A stretch of 5,256 nt of DNA from an uncultured Collinsella sp. (GTDB lineage: Bacteria; Actinomycetota; Coriobacteriia; Coriobacteriales; Coriobacteriaceae), in NCBI GenBank assembly GCA_958427975.1, contig CAUAEH010000071.1:1-5256 (forward strand). The letters are read 5' to 3'. A program made the translations under genes and the position numbers. The notes beneath the pieces are model-generated. The model did not search any database. It had not been told where the DNA came from and saw only the letters and a program-made list of their open reading frames with translations. Shown here piece by piece: positions 1-5,256 of this stretch; positions within the stretch are counted from its first letter, which is position 1, and every line of letters begins with the position of its first letter.

Positions 1-829
1 TATCCAGCGCCACCGCAATGCCGTCTTCGTTATTATTGGCGGTCACCATCTGGGCCACAGCCTTGACCTCATCGATGGCGTTGCCCATGGCAACACCGGT
101 TCCGGCCCACTCAATCATAGACTTGTCATTCTGGCCGTCGCCAAACGAGACGACCTCGCTGGCATCGATGCCGAGCTTGGGCAGGGCACCCTCGAGCGCG
201 CGGGCCTTGTCAATACCGGGCGCCGTGTACTCAAAGTACCAGTCGGCCGTAAACATACCCGAAAGCGTCTGGGTAAAGGGCGCGTACATCTCCTCGTGAT
301 GCGCTTGCAGATAGGCCGGGTCGCCCGCCGTCAGCAGCTTGTCCACGGGATAAGCATCAGCGACCTCATGCAGGCTCTCCACCTCGCGAATCTTAAGATT
401 GCACGCGTCGCGCTCATACTTGACGATGTTTTTCTGCGAGCCGTCAGGCAGCGTGATCATGCAATGGTACGAGTCCTCAACGTGCAGATCGCGACCGAGC
501 GAAATCATAGGGATCACGTCAAAATTACGCAGGTGATCAATCAGGCGATGCAATTCGTCGGCAGGCATAGCCTGATCGAACAGCACTTCGTCGGTCTGGG
601 CATCGACGACGTGAGCGCCGTTAAAGGCCACCAGCAAACCATCATGACTCTGAAGGTCGAGCTCCTGGGCCAGGGCGTGAAGACCCCATGCGGGACGACC
701 CGAAGCCAAGATGAGCTTAATGCCCGACTCCTGCGCCGCGAGCAGCTTCTCGCGCGTACGCGGGCTAATGACCTTTTGGTCGTTGGTGAGCGTACCGTCG
801 ATATCCATTGCGATGGCTTTAATTGCCAT
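1..829 (-). CDS. Cof-type HAD superfamily phosphatase (3' end cut by window)
   Basis: Reading leftwards from ATG at 829-827, 276 codons stay open to the window edge. An AGGAGG (835-840, minus strand) lies 5 nt upstream and fixes the start. All four HAD motifs are visible: motif I DIDGTL with nucleophile D9 and acid D11, motif II Ser in LASGR (S43), motif III Lys in GIDKARAL (K208), and motif IV GDGQNDKSMI with D231 and D235. The long insert between motifs II and III (about residues 75-200) is the C2-type cap of the Cof/YidA group. Members are cytosolic Mg2+-dependent phosphatases of sugar phosphates, FMN, PLP or similar small substrates; the substrate cannot be read here. The end, EDGIAVALD, is the usual C-terminal block, so probably only a few residues are missing. 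It is divergent from the three-gene cassette and nothing links it functionally. Confidence 0.93.
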   Translation of the reverse strand, partial: MAIKAIAMDIDGTLTNDQKVISPRTREKLLAAQESGIKLILASGRPAWGLHALAQELDLQSHDGLLVAFNGAHVVDAQTDEVLFDQAMPADELHRLIDHLRNFDVIPMISLGRDLHVEDSYHCMITLPDGSQKNIVKYERDACNLKIREVESLHEVADAYPVDKLLTAGDPAYLQAHHEEMYAPFTQTLSGMFTADWYFEYTAPGIDKARALEGALPKLGIDASEVVSFGDGQNDKSMIEWAGTGVAMGNAIDEVKAVAQMVTANNNEDGIAVALD

Positions 830-981
830 ATGTGCCTCCTTGCATCGTTTTTATCGCGCACTATCTTATCCGAGCCGGGGCACGTTCGCACAGCGCACGT
901 ATGACGGTTGCAAAACCACCCCATTTGAAACAAAGGCAAAAAAGTACTTGCAAAGACGCGTTCCGACATATAAGTTGATAA

Positions 982-1001
982 AAGACCGCCGTTGCGGTTT
1001 T
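982..1001. terminator. Small hairpin, possible weak terminator
   Basis: Eight pairs (one G-T wobble) form between 982-989 and 994-1001 around a CGTT loop, with a core of ACCGC/GCGGT. On the minus strand the core is followed by CTTTTA and on the plus strand by TTTTAA, so it has the shape of a short intrinsic terminator in both directions. The T-runs are only four long and overlap the stem. It sits in a divergent intergenic region with no transcript obviously needing termination, so a role as a regulatory or insulating structure, or none, is equally possible. Confidence 0.3.
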
Positions 1002-1235
1002 AAGTAGATCGAGCATATGAAGTTTGAGTTTTAGCGTGTAAGAGAAGGAAGATCGGCAAAGTACAACCCCAAACGCAATGACAACTTAATGAGGTAACTG
1101 CCACATGTGAGGCACCCAGGACATTGCTGTCTCGATTTTGAGCACGATGCCTTCCGCCTTGCATGGGCCGTTCCATCCCGCCCCTGCAGCAACTGCCTCA
1201 CGGGCTCATTGAAAACCGCATAGCACCCCAACGTC

Positions 1236-1268
1236 AGCACATCACCCACGGCAAGCACATCACTCACG
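1236..1268 (+). repeat. Imperfect direct repeat in A/C-rich leader
   Basis: AGCACATCACYCACG occurs at 1236-1250 and again at 1254-1268, with one C/T difference and an 18-nt period. A shorter third copy, CACATCAAC, lies at 1277-1285. The repeat sits in the leader of the following gene. The segment 1261-1308 is 40 of 48 bases A or C, with only four G. If the frame of the downstream gene were translated from further upstream, the repeat would encode QHITHGKHITH, because both periods are multiples of three. It may be an unstructured leader, a Rho-loading type C-rich segment or a protein-binding array. Confidence 0.5.
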
Positions 1269-1318
1269 ACAACCAACACATCAACAAACAGCACGAACAT
1301 CAACCGATTGGAGAAGCT

Positions 1319-2209
1319 ATGACAAACCACCACGCTGAAGACGGCGATAAGAAAAGCATTCTGGATGCCCGAATTGAGCGAGCATATGCAAACGAATATG
1401 ACGCCGCCTTTGCCGCCGCGACCATCAAGAACTACGCGTCGCTACCGCTCGCGACGATCTTGGCCGACCACCCTCAACTGCTGAAGCGCTGCACAAAGAT
1501 CATGGGCGACCCCGACATTCGCAAGCTGACAGACCCCTATGCCCCAAAACGCGACAACGATTCGTACGTTCTTACCGTAGGCTGCCTAGCCCATATGCTT
1601 ACGGCGCTCGACACGAAACTCAAGCTCGAATGGGAACCCGACGAGCGTCATGAACTCGAAAGCAAGCGGGACGCCCTGCGCACCGCACTGTTCCTTCCGT
1701 TGGACGGCCTCAAGCGCTGCAACGTCGAGCTCAATACACAGGCGCGGCAAAAGTCCGGGACCACGGGGCAGAAAACTCCAAGACCCCATGCGGCCATCGT
1801 CGACCGTAACCGATATAACCGCATGACCGCGCACTTTTCCGCCGAGGGAGCAGCCATAAGGACGCTGATCGACCTGCTGTGCCTCCTGAGCATCAACGAG
1901 CTATTTGAGGGCTATCTCGCCCTTGTTCCCGCGACGGCACCCAAGTCGGTAGCAAAGATCATCGAGACCTGCAGACGCCAGTTTGAGCGCCATCGCAATG
2001 GTAGCGAGATGAACGCCAGCATCGCGCAGTACTACGCGGCTCATTACAAAAATGACGGATGTGCCCCTGTCGAGCATCAGCTGCGGCTCGCCTACACCAC
2101 GCCCACCGCAACGCTCCATCGCTTTGGAGCCCTTGGCGCTTGCGAGCCGCACGAACAGGCAGCCTGCCCCACAACCGGGCTCGATCTCAGGCTCGGACGA
2201 ACCCTGTAG
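1319..2209 (+). CDS. Hypothetical helical protein, first gene of the cassette
   Basis: This encodes 296 residues that I do not recognise. The start at 1319 is chosen because GGAGAAG (1310-1316) ends two bases before the ATG, with its GGAG core 5 nt upstream. An in-frame ATG at 1163 would add 52 residues rich in His, Gln and Asn but has no ribosome binding site. The product looks soluble and mainly alpha-helical: an acidic/basic N-terminus (1-40), a charged helical segment (about 98-135), a Gln/Thr/Lys-rich basic linker (about 140-157), a moderately hydrophobic helix around IRTLIDLLCLL (180-190) that is too short and polar-flanked to call a membrane span, and a Cys/His-containing tail (C248, C275, H278, C283). 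No catalytic motif or known domain is evident, and the Cys spacing does not form a clear zinc site. It lies 63 bp upstream of the protease-like gene on the same strand, so it is probably co-transcribed and may be an adaptor or substrate. That role is inference from position only. Confidence 0.8.
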   Translation: MTNHHAEDGDKKSILDARIERAYANEYDAAFAAATIKNYASLPLATILADHPQLLKRCTKIMGDPDIRKLTDPYAPKRDNDSYVLTVGCLAHMLTALDTKLKLEWEPDERHELESKRDALRTALFLPLDGLKRCNVELNTQARQKSGTTGQKTPRPHAAIVDRNRYNRMTAHFSAEGAAIRTLIDLLCLLSINELFEGYLALVPATAPKSVAKIIETCRRQFERHRNGSEMNASIAQYYAAHYKNDGCAPVEHQLRLAYTTPTATLHRFGALGACEPHEQAACPTTGLDLRLGRTL

Positions 2210-2230
2210 CCCGCCAGCCCCTCCGCGGGC
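2209..2230 (+). promoter_or_regulatory. Intercistronic hairpin just after the first cassette gene
   Basis: GCCCGC (2209-2214) pairs perfectly with GCGGGC (2225-2230) around a 10-nt C-rich loop, beginning at the last base of the stop codon. No T-run follows; the next bases are AACAATCC. It therefore does not look like an intrinsic terminator. It could stabilise or process the mRNA between the first gene and the protease/ATPase pair and so set their relative expression. In a GC-rich genome a 6-bp stem can also arise by chance. Confidence 0.35.
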
Positions 2231-2272
2231 AACAATCCTATTCCACAACACAACCAACAGAAAGGAGTCCTC

Positions 2273-2890
2273 ATGGACACCAATCATTCCCCCATCATCA
2301 GCCCCCTCACCATGCGTGAATCCGCCCGAGGTATCACGCTCACCAGCATTTACGATGAGATGCTCGCCCGTCGCGAGCTCTCCGTCATGGGAAACATCGA
2401 AACCCCGATGGCCCACGACCTATGCCAGCAGATCCGCCTGCTAGATGCCACCGACCCCAGCCGCCCCATCACCATATTTGTCGCCAGCGCTGGCGGAAGC
2501 GTGCGATCGGGTCTTGCGATCTATGACGCCATGCGCCTCGCATCGTGCCCCATCCGCACCGTCTGCCTGGAATTCGCCGCGTCCATGGGCGCCGTGATCT
2601 TTATGGGCGGCGACAATCGCCGTATGGCGCCCCATGCAGAGCTCATGATTCACGACCCGCTGATCCCCCAGGGGGCAGGCGGCTCGGCACTTGCGCTGCA
2701 GGAAACCAGCCGGAGTCTTATGCAGACCCGCAAGACCCTCACGCAAATCCTCTCGGACCGCAGCGGCCTCACGCCCAAGCGCATCCAGTCCCTCACTGCA
2801 AAAGACACCTACCTTTCGGCCGAGCGCGCCGTCGAGCTCGGCTTTGCCCACGAAATCCTCTCGACCACCAAGGAGGTCGCCCATGTCTAA
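2273..2890 (+). CDS. ClpP-like serine protease subunit (accessory paralogue)
   Basis: This encodes 205 residues with the ClpP fold (ClpP family S14), about the normal length of ClpP. AAAGGAG (2261-2267) lies 5 nt before the ATG. The catalytic triad is complete: S104 in AASMGA, H127 in LMIHDP and D178 in KDTYLSAERAVELG, aligning with E. coli S111, H136 and D185. The oxyanion segment reads SAGGSV (72-77), followed by GLAIYDAM. Known ClpP forms a two-ring barrel of 14 subunits that degrades proteins fed by Clp ATPases. Departures from housekeeping ClpP are Ala for Pro in SPGG, E100 where the serine signature has Gly, D128 where the histidine signature HQP has Gln, and a divergent N-terminus. These point to a specialised paralogue rather than the cell's main ClpP, and no clpX or clpC is nearby. 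Phage head-maturation proteases share the fold, but no phage genes are present. The stop codon overlaps the ATPase start. Confidence 0.9.
   Translation: MDTNHSPIISPLTMRESARGITLTSIYDEMLARRELSVMGNIETPMAHDLCQQIRLLDATDPSRPITIFVASAGGSVRSGLAIYDAMRLASCPIRTVCLEFAASMGAVIFMGGDNRRMAPHAELMIHDPLIPQGAGGSALALQETSRSLMQTRKTLTQILSDRSGLTPKRIQSLTAKDTYLSAERAVELGFAHEILSTTKEVAHV
2871..2890 (+). promoter_or_regulatory. Shine-Dalgarno and translational-coupling overlap
   Basis: AGGAGG (2871-2876) inside the last codons of the protease gene lies 6 nt before the ATG at 2883, and the protease stop TAA is at 2888-2890. The 8-bp overlap with a perfect core Shine-Dalgarno decides the ATPase start. The in-frame open extension further upstream is an alternative reading of the protease gene, rich in Arg, Ser and Pro, and is not a real N-terminus. 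The arrangement suggests coupled translation and matched protein amounts. Confidence 0.85.
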
Positions 2891-4187
2891 CCTCACCAGC
2901 CGCCTCGCCGCATCTGAGTCCGCATCGTCCACCATCCTCGCCAAGGATCGAACGCTTTCCTGCGACACCCGCCAAACGGGACTCAACAACAACGCACTTG
3001 TGATCGGCCCCTCGGGAGCCGGCAAGACCCGAAACGTCCTCAAGCCCAACCTGCTGCAAATGAACGCAAGCTACATCGTGCTCGACACCAAAGGCACGCT
3101 CTGTCGCGAAGTGGGACCCGTGCTGGCAGCCCACGGCTACCGCGTGCAATGTCTCAACTTCGCCGACCTCAACACCGTCCCGGCCCTTGCGCCCGGCATC
3201 GAGCGCTGCGGCTACAACCCCCTGAGGCACATTCGCCGCAAGGCGGACGGCAGGCCCAACCAGCAGGGCATCCTCTCGGTGGCAAAGGCCATCTGCCCCA
3301 TCGAGGACAACAACCAGCCTTTTTGGGATCATGCGGCGGCAAACCTGCTGTCGTGTCTTATCGCCTACGTCACCGAACAGCTACCCGCCGACGAGCAGAC
3401 GATCAGCTCGGTCATCAAGCTGATCGAGCACCTGCAGGACGGTGCCACGGGTCGATTGTTTGACGACCTGATCACGACCGACCCCCAAAGCTATGCCCTC
3501 TCGCTATGGCGGCGCTACGCCATTACGCAAAATGCCGAGCGCATGCACGCGAGCATCGTCGGCATCCTTGCCGAAAAGGTCATGTGTCTGGGATTCGACG
3601 GTGCGGCACAGCTCTATCGTGAGTGTCATCAGGTGGACTTCGCTTCCATGGGACACACCCCCTGCGCCTTGTTCGTAACCGTGAGCGATATTGACCGCAA
3701 TCTCGATCCGCTGACCGGCCTCTTTATTTCGCAGGCGTTTATGGGCCTCATTCGTGAGGCCGATAGGCAGCCCGACGGCAGCCTGCCCGTGCCCGTGCGC
3801 TTTATGCTCGATGACTTCGCAAATCTGCAGATCCCCCAGATCGACAACGCGCTCTCGATTATCCGAAGCCGCAACATCTGGGCAACGCTGCTGCTGCAGT
3901 CGACCAACCAGCTCGATGCGCTCTATGGCGAGGCACGCGCACGCTCCATCATGGGCAACTGCGACACGCATCTGGTGCTGGCGTTCCAGGATCCCGAGAG
4001 TGCCCGGGTGTTTTCCGACCGCGCCGACGCGCTGCCCAGCACGCTCATGGCGACGCCGATCGATCGCTCGTGGCTCTTTGTACGCGGTCGCACTCCCGAA
4101 CAGGTCGAGCGCTTTAGGCTCGAAGACCATCCGCTCTACGGGGAGCTGCCCGAGGCGCAGCGAGGCCATGCGGAGGCCGAGATCTAG
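2883..4187 (+). CDS. TraG/VirD4-type coupling ATPase without membrane anchor
   Basis: This encodes 434 residues matching the motor of type IV coupling proteins, closest in my judgement to the VirD4-like group of Firmicutes/Actinobacteria conjugative elements. The motifs run in order: TGLNNNALVIG, Walker A GPSGAGKT (42-49, K48) followed by KPNLLQ, LDTKG (67-71), YNPLRHIR (111-118), FWDHAAANLL (147-156), an alpha-helical domain (about 165-250), ALFVTVSD (262-269), Walker B VRFMLDDFANL (305-315), the SIIRSRNI segment (325-332), LLLQS (336-340), and GNCDTHLVLAF (358-368). The C-terminal end VERFRLEDHPLYGEL also fits. Family members are hexameric ATPases that pass DNA or protein substrates to a secretion channel. 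The usual N-terminal membrane helices are absent, because the P-loop begins at residue 42, and family proteins are generally well over 100 residues longer. No hydrophobic span is visible, so the product is predicted to be cytosolic. Walker B carries D310-D311 where DE is usual. It is probably co-translated with the ClpP-like protein. Confidence 0.9.
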   Translation: MSNLTSRLAASESASSTILAKDRTLSCDTRQTGLNNNALVIGPSGAGKTRNVLKPNLLQMNASYIVLDTKGTLCREVGPVLAAHGYRVQCLNFADLNTVPALAPGIERCGYNPLRHIRRKADGRPNQQGILSVAKAICPIEDNNQPFWDHAAANLLSCLIAYVTEQLPADEQTISSVIKLIEHLQDGATGRLFDDLITTDPQSYALSLWRRYAITQNAERMHASIVGILAEKVMCLGFDGAAQLYRECHQVDFASMGHTPCALFVTVSDIDRNLDPLTGLFISQAFMGLIREADRQPDGSLPVPVRFMLDDFANLQIPQIDNALSIIRSRNIWATLLLQSTNQLDALYGEARARSIMGNCDTHLVLAFQDPESARVFSDRADALPSTLMATPIDRSWLFVRGRTPEQVERFRLEDHPLYGELPEAQRGHAEAEI

Positions 4188-4234
4188 GCGCAGGGTTCTC
4201 GCAGCGCGCGGCGCCCCGGCGATGTTCCACAAAG

Positions 4235-4257
4235 GCCGTGCGCCCCGGGACCACGGC
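4235..4257. other. GC-rich inverted repeat between convergent genes
   Basis: GCCGTG (4235-4240) pairs with CACGGC (4252-4257) around an 11-nt loop that contains the palindrome CCCGGG. On the minus strand the stem is followed by CTTTG. It lies just beyond the main terminator as read from pgi, and may act as an auxiliary stem for pgi read-through or reflect GC-rich chance pairing. A 9-nt direct repeat GCGCCCCGG (4211-4219 and 4240-4248) lies in the same gap. Confidence 0.3.
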
Positions 4258-4262
4258 AAAGC

Positions 4263-4298
4263 AAAGGGGCCCGCATCCCAACGGATACGGGCCCCTTT
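4263..4298. terminator. Bidirectional intrinsic terminator between cassette and pgi
   Basis: An 11-bp perfect stem, AAAGGGGCCCG (4263-4273) with CGGGCCCCTTT (4288-4298), continues after one C/A mismatch into ATCC/GGAT (4275-4278 and 4283-4286) closed by a CAAC loop. The A-run and T-run at the stem ends give a short U-tail in either direction. It sits 75 bp after the ATPase stop on the plus strand and 28 bp after the pgi stop on the minus strand, which is where a shared terminator for convergent genes should be. Confidence 0.88.
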
Positions 4299-4326
4299 CA
4301 GCCATAAGCCAACTCGGCCGTAAAAA

Positions 4327-5256
4327 CTACTTGCGATGCGCGCGATAGAACTCGATGAGCGCCTGGGTCGAAGCGTCCTGCTCGGCCTTGGCGGCATCGT
4401 CGTGGAAGGCAGGGGTGATCTGCTTGGCAAGCTGCTTGCCCAGCTCAACGCCCCACTGGTCGTAAGAGTCGATGCCCCAGACCGTGCCCTCGACAAACGT
4501 GATGTGCTCGTACAGGGCGATGAGCTCGCCGAGTGCGAACGGGGTCAGCGTGTCGCCGAAGATCGAGGTCGTCGGGCGATTGCCCTCAAAGCAACGGGCC
4601 GGGACGATCTGCTCGGGCGTGCCCTCGGCGCGCACCTCATCGGCCGTCTTACCAAAGGCGAGTGCCTTGGTCTGGGCCAGGAAGTTGCCCAGGAACAGCT
4701 CATGCACGTCCTGACCGCTATCGGTCGCAGGGTTGGCGGTATTGGCGAAGGCAATGAAGTCGGCCGGAACCACCACGGTGCCCTGGTGCAGCAGCTGATA
4801 GAAGGCATGCTGGCCGTTGGTGCCGGGCTCGCCCCAGAAGATCTCACCGGTATCGGAGGTCACGGCGCTGCCGTCCCAACGGACGTGCTTGCCGTTGGAC
4901 TCCATGGTGAGCTGCTGCAGGTAGGCCGGGAAGCGGTGCAGATACTGGCAGTACGGAAGCACGGCGTGGCTCTTGGAACCGAAGAAGTTGACGTACCAGA
5001 CATTGAGCAGGCCCATCAGCGCGACGGCGTTGTTCTCGAGCGGGGTGTTGCAGAAGTACTCGTCGATGGCGTGGAAGCCTTCGAGGAACTGCTGGAAGCG
5101 CTCGGGGCCGAGCACGACGATCAGCGACAGGCCCACGGCGGAGTCAACGGAATAGCGGCCGCCAACCCAGTTCCAGAAACCGAAGGCGTTGGCGGGGTCG
5201 ATACCGAAGGCCTCGACCTTCCCGACTGCGGTGGAAACGGCGCCGAAGTGCCTTGC
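4327..5256 (-). CDS. pgi: Glucose-6-phosphate isomerase, C-terminal part
   Basis: The minus-strand frame is open from the window edge (5256) to TAG at 4329-4327, giving 309 residues of a protein usually about 550 long, so roughly the first 240 are outside the window. The enzyme interconverts glucose-6-phosphate and fructose-6-phosphate in glycolysis and gluconeogenesis, in the cytosol. Both family signatures are visible: NWVGGRYSVDSAVG (fragment residues 29-42) and GIDSYDQWGVELGK (261-274). Catalytic residues align with E. coli Pgi: the base Glu in MESNGK (E119, E. coli E355), the ring-opening His in NGQHAFYQ (H150, H386, same 31-residue spacing) and K274 (K514). GEPGTNGQHAFYQLLHQG and FEGNRPT are also typical. 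An internal GTG at 5136 is not the start, since conserved sequence continues upstream of it. No defect is seen. It converges with the cassette and appears unrelated to it. Confidence 0.98.
   Translation of the reverse strand, partial: ARHFGAVSTAVGKVEAFGIDPANAFGFWNWVGGRYSVDSAVGLSLIVVLGPERFQQFLEGFHAIDEYFCNTPLENNAVALMGLLNVWYVNFFGSKSHAVLPYCQYLHRFPAYLQQLTMESNGKHVRWDGSAVTSDTGEIFWGEPGTNGQHAFYQLLHQGTVVVPADFIAFANTANPATDSGQDVHELFLGNFLAQTKALAFGKTADEVRAEGTPEQIVPARCFEGNRPTTSIFGDTLTPFALGELIALYEHITFVEGTVWGIDSYDQWGVELGKQLAKQITPAFHDDAAKAEQDASTQALIEFYRAHRK

Larger units (their letters stand above)
830..1318. other. Divergent intergenic region, no supported gene
   Basis: This 489-bp stretch separates the leftward HAD gene from the rightward cassette and should carry both promoters. 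I find no convincing sigma-70 promoter. The best plus-strand pair is TTGCAA (948-953) and TATAAG (969-974), but the spacer is only 15 nt. The part at 900-1010 is clearly more AT-rich than the flanks, as expected of promoter DNA. A small hairpin lies at 982-1001 and an A/C-rich leader with a direct repeat fills about 1236-1308. Short ATG-initiated frames here, such as 1147-1212 (21 residues), lack a ribosome binding site. No tRNA or other RNA gene was recognised. Confidence 0.6.

Noticed and set aside
853..890. Minus-strand -10-like TAAGAT upstream of the HAD gene
   Set aside because: The best -35 at 17 nt spacing matches the consensus at only three of six positions.
948..974. Plus-strand promoter candidate TTGCAA / TATAAG upstream of the cassette
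   Set aside because: The spacer is only 15 nt and the start would lie about 340 bp before the first gene, almost on top of the hairpin at 982-1001, so it is too weak to annotate.
1099..1114. Short inverted repeat around CACATGTG in the intergenic region, considered as an operator
   Set aside because: The symmetric core is only 8 bp with imperfect flanks, and no regulator gene is nearby to support it.
1147..1212. Short plus-strand frame of 21 residues in the intergenic region
   Set aside because: It has no ribosome binding site, no recognisable peptide and low-complexity composition.
1163..1318. In-frame upstream extension of the first cassette gene from ATG 1163
   Set aside because: No Shine-Dalgarno precedes it, while 1319 has GGAG at good spacing. 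The peptide is His/Gln-rich and looks like translated leader. It is kept as an open alternative in the findings.
2691..2882. In-frame upstream extension of the ATPase gene
   Set aside because: It overlaps the conserved protease sequence, encodes an Arg/Ser/Pro-rich string with no family similarity, and has no ribosome binding site comparable to AGGAGG before 2883.
3504..4496. Long minus-strand frame opposite the ATPase gene
   Set aside because: It is a shadow frame typical of GC-rich DNA. The plus strand carries clear family motifs and the frame runs through the terminator into pgi.
1..5256. Integrated conjugative element or prophage
   Set aside because: No integrase, relaxase, VirB4-like, capsid, portal or terminase gene, and no tRNA or att-type direct repeat, is visible within the window.

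Overview
The window reads as a GC-rich bacterial chromosome. Strong AGGAGG-type ribosome binding sites and protein character suggest a Gram-positive actinobacterium, possibly a gut Coriobacteriia member such as Collinsella. That assignment is inference from composition and gene style; no 16S or other marker is present.

Two metabolic genes on the minus strand bracket the window. At the left (1-829) is a Cof-type HAD phosphatase, cut off just before its C-terminus. At the right (4327-5256) is the C-terminal part of glucose-6-phosphate isomerase (pgi), cut off at its 5' side. Between them a plus-strand cassette of three genes runs in the opposite direction. It holds an unrecognised 296-residue, mostly helical protein (1319-2209), a ClpP-fold serine protease homologue with an intact Ser-His-Asp triad (2273-2890), and a TraG/VirD4-type coupling ATPase (2883-4187). 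The last two genes overlap by 8 bp, with a strong Shine-Dalgarno inside the protease gene, so they are probably translated together.

A 489-bp non-coding stretch (830-1318) separates the HAD gene from the cassette. It holds a small hairpin and an A/C-rich, G-poor leader with an imperfect direct repeat. A second A/C-rich leader lies in front of the protease gene and shares a 10-nt word with the first. The cassette and pgi converge on a near-perfect bidirectional terminator hairpin at 4263-4298.

The main point of interest is the cassette. The ATPase matches the motor of conjugative coupling proteins of the Gram-positive VirD4-like type, but it begins only about 40 residues before its P-loop. 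It therefore has no membrane-anchor segment, and its Walker B motif ends DD rather than DE. No relaxase, VirB4-like ATPase, channel protein, integrase or att site is visible. A soluble coupling-type ATPase translated with a ClpP-like protease, in a chromosomal slot between metabolic genes, could be an undescribed ATPase-protease machine or a preserved fragment of a conjugative element. The sequence alone does not decide between these.
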